DNA of 64,000 nucleotides from Parvibaculaceae bacterium (GCA_019636015.1 JAHBYJ010000001.1:992001-1056000); one strand, 5' to 3'. Positions 18,596-27,749 are shown, counted from the first letter of the stretch. The notes: generated by a model from the sequence alone, not told the origin. Translations and numbers: made by a program.

Positions 18596-19570
18596 ATGCG
18601 GGCCATGCGGGTGCATGAGTTATCTGACGATATTTCCGTCCTGCGGATGGAAGAGGTGGAGCTTCCGCCACCGGGCAAGGGCGAGGTGAGGCTCGATCTC
18701 AAGGCCTGTTCGGTGAACTTCCCGGATATTCTGATGGTGCAGGGGAAGTATCAGTTCAAGCCCGACCTTCCCTTCTCGCCCGGGATGGAAGGCGCGGGCG
18801 TTGTCGCCGCATTGGGCGAGGGCGTGACGAAGCTGAAAATGGGCGACCGCGTGGTGGCGGGCCTGCGCATCGGCGGTTTCGCTGAAGCGGTGAACGTGTC
18901 CGAAGCAGCCTGCCGCCCCATCCCCGGCAAAATGGATTTCGCGAAGGCCGCTGCCTATCCGGCTGCTTACCTCACGGCCTATGTGGCGCTTATCTGCCGC
19001 GGCCATCTGCGGAAGGGCGAGACATTGCTCGTGCACGGGTCGACGGGCGGCGTCGGCCTCGCCGCAGTCGAGATGGGAAAGCTCCTCGGTGCCACGGTGA
19101 TCGCCACTTCCGCCTCCGACGAGAAACTGAAAGTCGTGAAGCAGCGCGGCGCCGATCACGTCATCAATGTGAATGACGGCTTCCGCGAAAAGGTGAAGGA
19201 ACTGACCGGCGGGCGCGGCGCGGATGTGATCTACGATCCGGTGGGCGGCGATGTCTTCGATGAAAGCGTGCGCTGCATCGCCTGGAACGGACGGCTGCTC
19301 ATCATCGGCTTCACGAGCGGCCGCATCCCGACCGTCTCCGTCAACATGCCGCTCATCAAGGGCTTCTCGGTGGTCGGCGTCCGCGCCGGCGAATATGGCC
19401 GCCGCGACCCGGAAGCGGGCAAGGCGAATATCGAGGCGGTGGACCGGCTCGCCGCCGAAGGCAAGATCAATCCCTATATCTGCGCCCGCTTCCCGCTCGA
19501 GCGCGCCGTCGATGCGATGCGCATGCTTCAGGAGCGCAAGGTGGTCGGCAAGGTCGTGATCGAAATGTAG
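18596..19570 (+). CDS. NADPH:quinone oxidoreductase-type dehydrogenase
   Basis: 324-residue medium-chain dehydrogenase/reductase. The nucleotide site is VHGSTGGVGLAAVEMG, and the GroES-like N-terminal domain lacks the Cys/His ligands of zinc alcohol dehydrogenases, placing it with quinone oxidoreductases. It begins RAMRVHELSDDISVL, as in acryloyl-CoA/quinone reductase relatives. The ATG at 18596 follows AAGGGAGTGA. Substrate could be a quinone or an enoyl compound; the acyl-CoA rich surroundings make the latter possible. Confidence 0.9.
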   Translation: MRAMRVHELSDDISVLRMEEVELPPPGKGEVRLDLKACSVNFPDILMVQGKYQFKPDLPFSPGMEGAGVVAALGEGVTKLKMGDRVVAGLRIGGFAEAVNVSEAACRPIPGKMDFAKAAAYPAAYLTAYVALICRGHLRKGETLLVHGSTGGVGLAAVEMGKLLGATVIATSASDEKLKVVKQRGADHVINVNDGFREKVKELTGGRGADVIYDPVGGDVFDESVRCIAWNGRLLIIGFTSGRIPTVSVNMPLIKGFSVVGVRAGEYGRRDPEAGKANIEAVDRLAAEGKINPYICARFPLERAVDAMRMLQERKVVGKVVIEM

Positions 19571-19593
19571 AAAAACAAGATGTCATTGCCGGA

Positions 19594-19617
19594 CCCTCCT
19601 TCAATTTCGAAGGAGGG
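19594..19617. terminator. Hairpin between convergent genes, candidate bidirectional terminator
   Basis: CCCTCCTTC and GAAGGAGGG form a perfect 9-bp stem with a 6-nt loop midway between the stops of the oxidoreductase and the SDR. The flanks are not strongly T-rich on either side, so efficiency is uncertain, but position and symmetry suit a shared terminator. Confidence 0.55.
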
Positions 19618-19656
19618 CCCGCGGGTGACGAGAATGGTGGTTGAAGAGAGCCTTTC

Positions 19657-20547
19657 TCAAACGCTCCGCTGCGCCTTGTCCTTGTCGTTTGCGCCGCGGA
19701 TCATCTCGCGCATCTTGTCCCACTCCTCGTCGGAGAGCTTCGAGAGGCGCGAGAAATTGCCGCCACTGGCCGAGAAGCCCGCGCCGTCGATCGCGATGCA
19801 CTGGCCGGTGAGATAGTCGCAGCCATCGGCCATGAGGAAGGTGGCGAGGTTCTTCAATTCATACATCTGTCCGACGCGGCCCATCGGGATGCCCTCGCGC
19901 GAGCTGTCGCCATCGGTCGACTGGCCGGGCGAAAGGCGCGCCCATGCGCCTTCGGTCGGAAAGGGACCGGGGGCGATCGCGTTGAGGCGGATGCCGTAAG
20001 GGCCCCATTCGGCGGCAAGCGACTTCGTCATGATGTTGACGCCCGCCTTCGACATGGCGGACGGCACGGTGAACGGACCGCCATTCCAGACCCAGGTGGT
20101 GAGGATCGAGATGACGCTGCCCGGCACCTTGTCCTTGATCCAGCGCGTGCCGATTGAATGCGTCACATAGAAGGAGCCGTGAAACACGATGCCGGCAATG
20201 GCGTCGAAGCCGCGCGTCGAAAGGTCTTTCGTGGGCGAGATGAAATTGCCCGCTGCATTGTTGACGAGGCCGGTGAGCGGCCCGCCATCGGCCCAGATTT
20301 CAGCGACCATGTCGTCGACGGCCGCTGCCACGCGAATATCGACGCTATGCGTCTTCACGGAGCCGCCATGGCGGTCCATGAGCTCTTTCGCCGTGTCGTC
20401 GAGCACATTCTTGCGGCGGCCGCAGATATAGACTTCGGCGCCGAGGCGCAGATAATCCTCCGCCATTTCCTTGCCAAGGCCGGTGCCGCCGCCGGTCACG
20501 AGAATGCGCTTGCCCTTCAGCAGGTCGTTGCGAAACATCGAATGCAT
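19657..20547 (-). CDS. SDR oxidoreductase, 2,4-dienoyl-CoA reductase-like
   Basis: 296 residues. The NADP-binding motif is TGGGTGLG with a downstream GRR that would favour NADPH, then NNAAGNF. Where classic SDRs have YxxxK, this one reads SAMSKAGV, as in mitochondrial and peroxisomal 2,4-dienoyl-CoA reductases, which also keep the EWGPYGIRLNAIAPGP segment. Expected role is removal of a double bond from 2,4-dienoyl-CoA during oxidation of unsaturated acids. Start at 20547 chosen because GGAGG is 5 nt upstream; an ATG one codon earlier is too close to it. Confidence 0.9.
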   Translation of the reverse strand: MHSMFRNDLLKGKRILVTGGGTGLGKEMAEDYLRLGAEVYICGRRKNVLDDTAKELMDRHGGSVKTHSVDIRVAAAVDDMVAEIWADGGPLTGLVNNAAGNFISPTKDLSTRGFDAIAGIVFHGSFYVTHSIGTRWIKDKVPGSVISILTTWVWNGGPFTVPSAMSKAGVNIMTKSLAAEWGPYGIRLNAIAPGPFPTEGAWARLSPGQSTDGDSSREGIPMGRVGQMYELKNLATFLMADGCDYLTGQCIAIDGAGFSASGGNFSRLSKLSDEEWDKMREMIRGANDKDKAQRSV

Positions 20548-20632
20548 CATGTCCTCCGCGGATGTGTTTTGCGGGGAGATTAGCTTCTCGTTCGCGCGCC
20601 GTCTCGATTTTCGGCGTGACGTAGCGGAAGTC

Positions 20633-20902
20633 TCAGTCGCGACCGCGCGTCATCAGCACGCTCCAGAGCCGCACCGCAATGAAGATCGGGAGAACGACCA
20701 CGGCACCGAGCAGCAGATACTGCACGGACCAGCCGATGGCATCGAAGCCCATCTCCCAGACGCGCGCGATGGTGTCGATGAAATCGCGCCAGAGGTCGAT
20801 CGGCCTTATGCCGAATACGGCAAGCACAACGCCCACAGCGATGGAGGCAATGGCGAGCTTGAAAAGCGTGGGCAGGACGGGCCCGCCGAAAAAACGATTC
20901 AT
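20633..20902 (-). CDS. Small integral membrane protein (DUF6460-like)
   Basis: 89 residues with two hydrophobic segments (about 8-30 and 58-80). The N-terminus MNRFFGGPVLPTLFKLAIAS resembles small alphaproteobacterial membrane proteins of the DUF6460 kind; I am not sure of that name. The ATG at 20902 is preceded by AGAAGGTGG. It lies 54 nt downstream of the MscS gene on the same strand and is probably co-transcribed. Function unknown. Confidence 0.75.
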   Translation of the reverse strand: MNRFFGGPVLPTLFKLAIASIAVGVVLAVFGIRPIDLWRDFIDTIARVWEMGFDAIGWSVQYLLLGAVVVLPIFIAVRLWSVLMTRGRD

Positions 20903-20956
20903 GTGGCTTCCACCTTCTGGTTCGCGCGCCGCCCGCAATGGCCCCGGCTTCGAGGA

Positions 20957-21793
20957 TTACTCCGCCCTGGCAGTATAGATCGTCCGCACCGGGAAGGGGA
21001 TGGTGATTCCGCCCTCGTCGAAACGCTCCTTGATGCGGCGCGTCATGTCGAAACGGACGGGCCATAAATTCGCATTCATCACCCACACCCGTGTGACGAT
21101 GTTGACCGAACTGTCGCCGAGGCTCATGACGCCGATAAAGGGGGCGGGCTCCTCAAGGCACCGTTCGTCCGCTTCGACTTCCCGGCGGATGATGTCCATC
21201 GCCTTGCCGATATCGTCGCCATAGGAAATCCCGAAGGTAAGCTCGAGCCGCCTCGTCGGGTGATAGGTGTAGTTCGTGATGGGCCGGCCCCAGACATCGC
21301 TGTTCGGCACGATGATCTGAACATTGTCGGGCGTCGCGAGCTCGGTCGTGAAGAGGGTGAGTGCCTTCACCGTGCCGGCGACGCCGCCCGCTTCCACATA
21401 ATGGCCTGCCCGGAAGGGCCGGAAGATGAGCAGCATCACGCCCGCCGCCACATTGGAGAGTGTGCCCTGAAGCGCGAGGCCGACGGCGAGGCCTGCCGCG
21501 CCGAGCACCGCGATGAGGCTTGCCGTCTGCACGCCGAATTTCGCAAGTACCGCAAGAACGGTGAAAATGATGATGAGATAGCGGACCAGCGAGCCGAAGA
21601 AATTCTTCAGCATGTCGTCCAGCGAAGGGAACCTGTCGAGCCCGCGCATGGTCCAGACGCGGCACCGTCCGGCAAACCAGAGACCGAGGATCAGGATTGT
21701 GACGGCCGTCACGATATTGACGCCGCTTTCCACAAGCTGCGGCCAGAGAAGATCCAGATGTTCCCGCAGGGAGGGCGGCAATTGATCGAACAT
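20957..21793 (-). CDS. MscS-family mechanosensitive ion channel
   Basis: 278 residues. Three N-terminal membrane segments are followed by the MscS pore helix, with the Gly/Ala-rich pattern AVLGAAGLAVGLALQGTLSN and the FRPFRAGHYVE boundary into the beta domain. The cytoplasmic vestibule follows. It should open under membrane tension to release solutes on hypo-osmotic shock. Start at 21793 (ATG after AGGAC) is preferred to an in-frame ATG at 21883, which would overlap the divergent helicase promoter. Confidence 0.93.
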   Translation of the reverse strand: MFDQLPPSLREHLDLLWPQLVESGVNIVTAVTILILGLWFAGRCRVWTMRGLDRFPSLDDMLKNFFGSLVRYLIIIFTVLAVLAKFGVQTASLIAVLGAAGLAVGLALQGTLSNVAAGVMLLIFRPFRAGHYVEAGGVAGTVKALTLFTTELATPDNVQIIVPNSDVWGRPITNYTYHPTRRLELTFGISYGDDIGKAMDIIRREVEADERCLEEPAPFIGVMSLGDSSVNIVTRVWVMNANLWPVRFDMTRRIKERFDEGGITIPFPVRTIYTARAE

Positions 21794-21906
21794 GAAGGCA
21801 GGTCCTTGCTGAATTCCGGAATGGGCAGTGTCCCATGGAGGGCCGACGATTTGAACCTGCTGAAAGGGGCTATTTTCGGGCAAGCACGGGCTGATAGGCT
21901 GGCGCC

Positions 21907-24450
21907 ATGACCGCCCCTCTTCCCCGTCCGCCCGAGGCCGGCATTCTGCCGCCCGTCTTTACCCGCTGGTTCGATGCGAGGGGATGGCGTCCGCGTGCGC
22001 ACCAGCTCGCCCTGGTGGATCTCGCGGCGGCCGGCAAATCCGCGCTCCTCATCGCGCCGACGGGTGCCGGCAAGACGCTCGCGGGCTTCCTGCCGAGTCT
22101 TGTCGATCTCGCGGGGCAGGACGCCGGGCGGAAGCGCGGACTCCACACGCTCTACATCTCGCCCTTGAAGGCGCTCGCCGTGGACGTGAAGCGCAATCTC
22201 GAAACGCCGGTCGCGGAAATGGGCCTGCCCATTTCCATCGAGACGCGCACCGGCGACACGCCGCAGAACCGCCGCCAGCGCCAGCGCCGCGAACCGCCGG
22301 ATATTCTGATGACGACACCGGAGCAGCTTGCGCTTCTCCTGTCCTATCCCGATGCGCGGGAGTTTTTCGGCGCGCTGTCCTGCGTCGTGCTGGATGAACT
22401 TCACGCGCTGGCGAACTCGAAGCGTGGCGATCTTCTGGCGCTCGGTCTTGCGCGCCTTGCGACGCTTGCACCGGGGCTTCGCCGCACTGGCCTTTCGGCA
22501 ACGGTGGCCGAGCCCGATGCGCTGCGCCGCTATCTCATGCCCCAGCCGGAGGCGGGAGAGGTCCTGAGCGAGATCGTCGTCGCACCCCCCGGCGCCGTGC
22601 CGGAGATTTCCGTGCTCACACCGGCGGACGAGGGATCGGAGGAGGTGCGCATCCCCTGGTCCGGTCATTCGGCGCGCCATGCGCTCCCGGCCGTCTATGA
22701 GGCGATCCGCGCGAACAAGACGGTCCTCGTCTTCGTCAATACGCGCAGTCAGGCGGAATTCGTCTTTCAGGAACTCTGGCGGCTCAACGAGGACGCGCTG
22801 CCCATAGCGCTCCATCACGGCTCGCTCTCCGCGGAAGCGCGCCGCAAGGTCGAGGCGGCGATGGCGGCCGGCACGCTCCGCGCGGTCGTCTGCACCTCGA
22901 CGCTCGATCTCGGTATCGACTGGGGCGAGGTCGATCTCGTGGTGAACATGGGCGCACCGAAAGGCGCGAGCCGCCTCCTGCAGCGCATCGGCCGCGCGAA
23001 CCACCGGCTCGATGAGCCCTCGCGCGCGTTGCTCGTCCCCGCCAACCGTTTCGAGGTGCTGGAATGCGAGGCTGCCCGCGCCGCCGCCCTCGAAGGCGCG
23101 CAGGATGGCATGGTCTCGCGGCAGGGCGCGCTCGACGTGCTGGCGCAGCATGTGCTCGGCTGTGCTTGTTCCGAGCCCTTCGATCCGGATGCGCTTTACG
23201 CCGAAGTCCGTTCCGCCGCGCCCTATCGCGCATTGACGCGCGAGGATTTCGGCAAGGTGGTCGATTTCGTCTCGACCGGCGGTTACGCGCTGAAGACCTA
23301 TGACCGCTTCGCGCGGCTCCGCCCCAATGCGAAAGCGGAAGGCGACATGCGGCTTCGCGCCGCCTCGCCCGCCGTCATCCAGCAATACAGGATGAATGTC
23401 GGCACCATCGTCGAGGCGCCCATGCTGAAGGTGCGCATGGTGAAGCGCGGCGGCAGGCGCCCGCTCGGGGCCATGGGCGGGCGCTATCTCGGCGAGATCG
23501 AGGAATATTTCATCGATCAACTCGCGCCTGGCGACACATTCCTCTTCGCAGGCCATGTGCTCCGCTTCGAAGGTCTGTCGGAAACGGATGCCATCGTCAC
23601 ACAGTCTTCCAGCACCGAGCCGAAGATTCCGTCCTATTATGGCGGCAAGTTTCCGCTCTCCACCTATCTCGCCGCCCGCGTCCGCCGCATGTTCGCGCAT
23701 CGCGAGCAATGGACGGCGCTCCCCGCACCCGTGCGCGAATGGCTGGAAATCCAGGCCTGGCGCTCGGTGCTGCCGGGCGAGAACGACCTGCTGGTCGAGT
23801 GTTTCCCGCGCGGCGACCGCTTCTTCCTCGTCTGCTATCCCTTCGAGGGCCGCCTCGCGCATCAGACGCTCGGCATGCTGCTCACCCGCCGCCTCGACCG
23901 CGCGGGGGCGCGGCCCATGGGCTTCATCGCCTCGGAATATGCGCTCGCCATCTGGTGCCTGCGCGATCCAGGCCTCATGCATGAGCGTCACGAACTGCCT
24001 TTGGGGGAACTCTTCGCCGAGGACATGCTGGGCGACGATCTCGACGCGTGGCTTGCGGAATCGAGCCTGCTTAAACGCACCTTCCGCGATTGCGCGATTA
24101 TCTCGGGCCTGATCGAGCGGCGCTTTCCGGGACAGGAGAAGACGGGCCGCCAGGTCACCTTCTCCTCTGACCTCATCTACAATGTGCTGCGCGAGCACGA
24201 GCCGGACCACATCCTGCTGCGCGCCACCTTCAACGACGCCGCAACCGGGCTGCTCGACGTGGCGCGCGTGGGCGACATGCTGAAGCGCATCAGGGGCCAT
24301 ATCCGCCTGAAACGCCTCGACCGCGTCTCCCCCCTCGCCGTGCCCGTCCTGCTCGACATCGGCAAGGTCTCGGTTGGCGGTGAGGCCGACGAAGCGCTAC
24401 TCTCCGAAGCGGCAGACGACCTGATCGCGGAGGCGACGCGGCTCGTTTGA
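21907..24450 (+). CDS. Lhr-like ligase-associated DEXH-box helicase
   Basis: 847-residue SF2 helicase of the Lhr-core type. Walker A PTGAGKT is at 51-57, the DELH box at 163-166, the SAT motif in GLSATVAEP and motif VI in LQRIGRANHR. A long winged-helix/Lhr C-terminal region follows. In many bacteria this protein is encoded with an ATP-dependent DNA ligase, an exonuclease and a phosphoesterase as a DNA-damage response set. Here only the phosphoesterase follows, 76 nt downstream. Role in repair is inferred from the family. Confidence 0.94.
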   Translation: MTAPLPRPPEAGILPPVFTRWFDARGWRPRAHQLALVDLAAAGKSALLIAPTGAGKTLAGFLPSLVDLAGQDAGRKRGLHTLYISPLKALAVDVKRNLETPVAEMGLPISIETRTGDTPQNRRQRQRREPPDILMTTPEQLALLLSYPDAREFFGALSCVVLDELHALANSKRGDLLALGLARLATLAPGLRRTGLSATVAEPDALRRYLMPQPEAGEVLSEIVVAPPGAVPEISVLTPADEGSEEVRIPWSGHSARHALPAVYEAIRANKTVLVFVNTRSQAEFVFQELWRLNEDALPIALHHGSLSAEARRKVEAAMAAGTLRAVVCTSTLDLGIDWGEVDLVVNMGAPKGASRLLQRIGRANHRLDEPSRALLVPANRFEVLECEAARAAALEGAQDGMVSRQGALDVLAQHVLGCACSEPFDPDALYAEVRSAAPYRALTREDFGKVVDFVSTGGYALKTYDRFARLRPNAKAEGDMRLRAASPAVIQQYRMNVGTIVEAPMLKVRMVKRGGRRPLGAMGGRYLGEIEEYFIDQLAPGDTFLFAGHVLRFEGLSETDAIVTQSSSTEPKIPSYYGGKFPLSTYLAARVRRMFAHREQWTALPAPVREWLEIQAWRSVLPGENDLLVECFPRGDRFFLVCYPFEGRLAHQTLGMLLTRRLDRAGARPMGFIASEYALAIWCLRDPGLMHERHELPLGELFAEDMLGDDLDAWLAESSLLKRTFRDCAIISGLIERRFPGQEKTGRQVTFSSDLIYNVLREHEPDHILLRATFNDAATGLLDVARVGDMLKRIRGHIRLKRLDRVSPLAVPVLLDIGKVSVGGEADEALLSEAADDLIAEATRLV

Positions 24451-24477
24451 TCCAGCTCGACTCGCTTTATAAACAAT

Positions 24478-24507
24478 GCGTCATCCCGGCGAAGACCGGC
24501 ATCCATG
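24478..24507 (+). repeat. Dispersed palindromic intergenic repeat fragment
   Basis: The segment CGTCATCCCGGCGAAGACCGG followed by CATCCATGG resembles the widespread alphaproteobacterial intergenic palindrome (TCATCCCGGCGAA-type core). The inner CCGG pair flanks a short loop. Only this one copy was noticed in the window. It creates an in-frame ATG at 24476 whose translation starts MRHPGEDRHPW, a typical false extension of neighbouring genes. Confidence 0.6.
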
Positions 24508-24526
24508 GAATTCTCCGCACGGCAAG

Positions 24527-25240
24527 ATGCTCAAGCTGAAAAGAGACATAAGCGTGACCGCCGCTCCCTCGCTCACGGTATGCGGCGTGGCATTCGATCT
24601 CCTGCCCGAAGGCGCGGCCTGGCTGGCGGAAGAGCGGCTGCTTGTCGTCGCCGATCTTCATTTCGAGAAAGGCTCTGCCTTTGCCGCCCGCGGCGTCGCG
24701 CTGCCTCCTTACGATACGCGGGCGACCATCGCCCGGCTCGAGGCACTTGTGGCGCGGCTCAAGCCGCAAACGCTGGTCGCGCTCGGCGACAGTTTCCATG
24801 ACGGCGAGGCGGAAGCGCGGATGGATGCGGATGACGCGGCGCGCATTGCCCGTCTTTCGCGCGCGCTCGACTGGGTCTGGATCGCGGGCAATCACGATCC
24901 CGAGCCGCCGCAGGGTTTCGGCGGGGTGGTGATGGAGGCGCTGCACCTCGGCCCGCTCACCTTCCGTCACGAGCCGCGCTCGGCGCCCGCCACCGGCGAG
25001 ATCTCAGGCCATCTCCATCCCTGTGCGGCGGTGCGCGTGCGGGGGCGGCGTCTGCGCCGTCGCTGCTTTGCGTCGGACGGGACGCGCATGATCATGCCGG
25101 CCTTCGGCGCCTATGCGGGCGGGCTCAATGTGCTCGATGCGGCCTATGATCCGCTGCTGCCCGGCCTCGGCTTTCACGCATGGATGATGGGCGCGCGCAC
25201 GGTCGTCCCCGTTGCCGCGCATCGGCTCGAAAGCGATTGA
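24527..25240 (+). CDS. pdeM: Ligase-associated DNA damage response phosphoesterase PdeM
   Basis: 237-residue calcineurin-like metallophosphoesterase. The metal-site motifs are VVADLHFEKG (DLH at 43-45), ALGDSFHDG, GNHD and SGHLHP, in the order and spacing of PdeM. It should act as a metal-dependent phosphodiesterase/endonuclease in the same repair set as the Lhr-like helicase just upstream. I prefer the ATG at 24527 to the one at 24476, because the latter starts inside a repeat element. Confidence 0.9.
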   Translation: MLKLKRDISVTAAPSLTVCGVAFDLLPEGAAWLAEERLLVVADLHFEKGSAFAARGVALPPYDTRATIARLEALVARLKPQTLVALGDSFHDGEAEARMDADDAARIARLSRALDWVWIAGNHDPEPPQGFGGVVMEALHLGPLTFRHEPRSAPATGEISGHLHPCAAVRVRGRRLRRRCFASDGTRMIMPAFGAYAGGLNVLDAAYDPLLPGLGFHAWMMGARTVVPVAAHRLESD

Positions 25241-25243
25241 GCA

Positions 25244-26014
25244 TCAGCCGAAGGTCGCGAGGACGGGGAAGGTCTCGAGCAGGAAGATCGCCAGCCGCTC
25301 GAACGTGCCGGTGAGCATCATGAGGCCGGTGCCCGCAAGCAGCACCCCCGCCGCAATCTCGACCTTGCGCATATGCCTGCGGAACTTCGCCGCAAAGCTC
25401 AGGAACCCGCGTATGGCAAAGGCGGCGGCGAGGAAGGGTATGCCGAGCCCGAGCGAATAGACCGTCAGCAGCGACACGCCCGCCGTGAGGCTCTCCTGCG
25501 CCGCGGCAATCGCGAGGATGGTGGCAAGGATCGGACCGATGCAGGGCGTCCAGCCGAAGGCAAAGGCAAGCCCGAGGAGATAGGGGCTCGCAAACTGCAT
25601 GACATGGCTGCGCTCGCCTTCGCCATTGCCCGCCAGGTGAAAGCGCGCTTCGCGGTGGAGCAGCGCAATGCGGAAGAGCCCCATGTAATGCAGGCCGAAG
25701 ACGATGATGATGGCACCTGCGATCTGGGTCAGGATCACCTTGTGCTGCAGGATGAGCGGATTGATCGCGGAGGCGCTTGCGCCAAGCGCGACGAACACGG
25801 TAGTGAAGCCGAGCACGAAGCCCGTAGCGCCAAGCGCCACGCGCAGTGTCAGCCCCTCGGAGCCGAGCGGCTTTCCTTCCTCGTCCTCCCGGGTCAGCTC
25901 CTCGAGCGACGTGCCCGCGATGAAGCAGAGATAGGCAGGCACCAGCGGCAGCACGCAGGGCGAGAGAAAGCTGATAAGGCCGCCCAGCGCGGCCGCGACA
26001 TATCCGACATCCAT
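25244..26014 (-). CDS. ccdA: CcdA-family thiol-disulfide membrane protein
   Basis: 256 residues with six membrane helices. The two redox cysteines stand in LSPCVLPLVPAYL (first helix) and GWTPCIGPILATIL (fourth helix), as in CcdA and the core of DsbD. It carries reducing equivalents from cytoplasmic thioredoxin across the inner membrane, commonly for cytochrome c maturation. It is the last gene of the TauE-TIGR02186-CcdA operon, 12 nt after the preceding stop. A GTG one codon upstream is an alternative start. Confidence 0.93.
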   Translation of the reverse strand: MDVGYVAAALGGLISFLSPCVLPLVPAYLCFIAGTSLEELTREDEEGKPLGSEGLTLRVALGATGFVLGFTTVFVALGASASAINPLILQHKVILTQIAGAIIIVFGLHYMGLFRIALLHREARFHLAGNGEGERSHVMQFASPYLLGLAFAFGWTPCIGPILATILAIAAAQESLTAGVSLLTVYSLGLGIPFLAAAFAIRGFLSFAAKFRRHMRKVEIAAGVLLAGTGLMMLTGTFERLAIFLLETFPVLATFG

Positions 26015-26026
26015 CACGACTATCCG

Positions 26027-26818
26027 TTACCGCCGGCCCATCACCGCCGAAGCGAGCCATCCTGCAAAAGCCGCGATGAACACGGCAATCAGTCCGTAAA
26101 GCAGGGGATCGCTCTGCGCCCAGCGATAGATCAGCCGCTCGACGCCCCGCTTCTCGATATAGAGGGGCGAGGAGATCGTGTCGATCACTTCACCGTTCTG
26201 AAGCAGGTAAACCTTTGCGGTATATAGTCCCACCGGCACATTCGCCGGAATATCGACGGTGGCGCGAAAGAGCGTCTGACCAAGAAAGGTCACGCCGCCC
26301 GGCAGGTTGAGATAAAGCCCTTCCCGGCGCTGGCTACGGATCAGCGCCTTCCAGAAGGCGCTTTCCGCCTCGGGTTGCAATATCTGCGTCCTGCCGTCGA
26401 TCGTGTAGGCGGAAGGCGTTCCGGGATTGATATTCTCAACGCCGATCCGAAGCGATCTCAGCGTTTCGGGCTCCGTGGTCACTTCGAGCGGCCGCGTGCT
26501 TGCAATGGCGTAGTAGCCCGGCACGTTCGGATAGGTCACTGAATCATGGTTGATCCAGAGCCCGCCCACGCGCTCCTTCTTGCGCACGGTCACGGGCCGC
26601 ACCGGTCCCTGCACCACGACGATGATATCGCGGTTGACGGCCCGTGAGCCGGGCGTGCGAGCTTCTACCGCGCCGAACAGCAGGATCTGCGTGCCCGTGA
26701 AATTGGAACGGATCGCGACCTGATGTTCGGAAAGGTCGGTGACGAGCACGTCCGCGCGGGCCGCTCCCGCAAGCGCGAGCATAGCAAGGACAGACAGGAA
26801 CGCAGCGACCTCTCTCAT
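26027..26818 (-). CDS. TIGR02186 family membrane-anchored periplasmic protein
   Basis: 263 residues: an N-terminal signal peptide ending near ARADV, a ~200-residue beta-rich periplasmic part, and one C-terminal helix (about 240-260) before a short RR tail. This matches the alphaproteobacterial TIGR02186 family of unknown function. Its start overlaps the TauE stop by 4 nt. Association with a sulfite exporter-like permease and CcdA hints at sulfur-compound or redox work at the membrane, but no catalytic motif is visible. Confidence 0.85.
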   Translation of the reverse strand: MREVAAFLSVLAMLALAGAARADVLVTDLSEHQVAIRSNFTGTQILLFGAVEARTPGSRAVNRDIIVVVQGPVRPVTVRKKERVGGLWINHDSVTYPNVPGYYAIASTRPLEVTTEPETLRSLRIGVENINPGTPSAYTIDGRTQILQPEAESAFWKALIRSQRREGLYLNLPGGVTFLGQTLFRATVDIPANVPVGLYTAKVYLLQNGEVIDTISSPLYIEKRGVERLIYRWAQSDPLLYGLIAVFIAAFAGWLASAVMGRR

Positions 26819-27738
26819 CGCGCGCCCCGCGTCTCGACCACGGTGTAGAGATCGTCCGGCGTGATCACGAGGTCGTATCCGAGCCTGAGACCGATGAAGA
26901 GCAGGATCGCGGCAAGCAGCGCGCGCAATTGCTCGGCGGGAAGCTTCTCCGCCATGCGCACGCCATATTGCGCGCCGATCACGCCGCCGACCACGAGCAG
27001 GAAGCCGAGCACGATGTCGACTGCCTGGTTCTCCACCGAATGCAGGATGCCGGTCGCGGCGGCAACGAAGACGATCTGGAAGAAGGAGGTGCCGATGACG
27101 ACATTGGTCGGCATGCGAAGCAGATAGATCATCGCCGGAATGAGAATGAAGCCGCCGCCCACGCCCATGATCGCCGACAGCACGCCCACGAAATAACCGA
27201 CGAGAATGGGCGGGATCACGCTGATATAGAGCTTCGAGCGGCGGAACCGCATCTTGAAGGGCAGGCCGTGAATCCAGCTGTGATGGCCGCCGAGCCGCTT
27301 CGCCGCCACGCCGCCACGTGCCGCGCGGATCGCCTTCACGCTTTCGACCATCATCATACCGCCGATAACGGAAAGAAAGCCGACATAGACGACGGAAATG
27401 GCGAGGTCGATCTGTCCGATCGCCGTCAGCATCTTGAAAATGTAGATGCCGGTCACGGACCCGAGAAGACCGCCTGCCAGCAGCACGGTCCCCATCTTGA
27501 AGTCGATCGACTTGCGCGCGAAATGCGCGAGCGCGCCGGTTACGGACGAGGCGACGATCTGCGTCGCCTGCGTGCCGACGGCGACGGCTGGCGGTATGCC
27601 GAGAAAGATGAGCAGCGGCGTCATTAGAAAACCGCCGCCAATACCGAACATGCCCGAGAGAAATCCGACGGCCGCGCCCATGGCAAGAATGGTCAGAATG
27701 CTGACCGGCAACTCGGCGATCGGAAGGTAGATCTGCAT
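26815..27738 (-). CDS. TauE/SafE family sulfite/anion exporter
   Basis: 307 residues with about eight membrane helices in two homologous halves, each with a Gly-rich family motif (GFLSGMFGIGGGFLMTPLL and GVLSAIMGVGGGFILIPAM). Relatives export sulfite, sulfoacetate or other organosulfonates. It leads a three-gene overlapping operon. In a potential degrader of sulfonated surfactants, sulfite export would make sense, but the substrate is not read from the sequence. Confidence 0.92.
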   Translation of the reverse strand: MQIYLPIAELPVSILTILAMGAAVGFLSGMFGIGGGFLMTPLLIFLGIPPAVAVGTQATQIVASSVTGALAHFARKSIDFKMGTVLLAGGLLGSVTGIYIFKMLTAIGQIDLAISVVYVGFLSVIGGMMMVESVKAIRAARGGVAAKRLGGHHSWIHGLPFKMRFRRSKLYISVIPPILVGYFVGVLSAIMGVGGGFILIPAMIYLLRMPTNVVIGTSFFQIVFVAAATGILHSVENQAVDIVLGFLLVVGGVIGAQYGVRMAEKLPAEQLRALLAAILLFIGLRLGYDLVITPDDLYTVVETRGAR

Positions 27739-27749
27739 GTTGCGCGTGG

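Noticed and set aside
21709..24300. An 863-codon open frame on the - strand opposite the Lhr-like helicase
   Set aside because: Shadow of the helicase gene, whose motifs are intact on the + strand.
24476..24526. Upstream start for PdeM at 24476
   Set aside because: The extension is encoded by a dispersed palindromic repeat and lacks similarity to the family.
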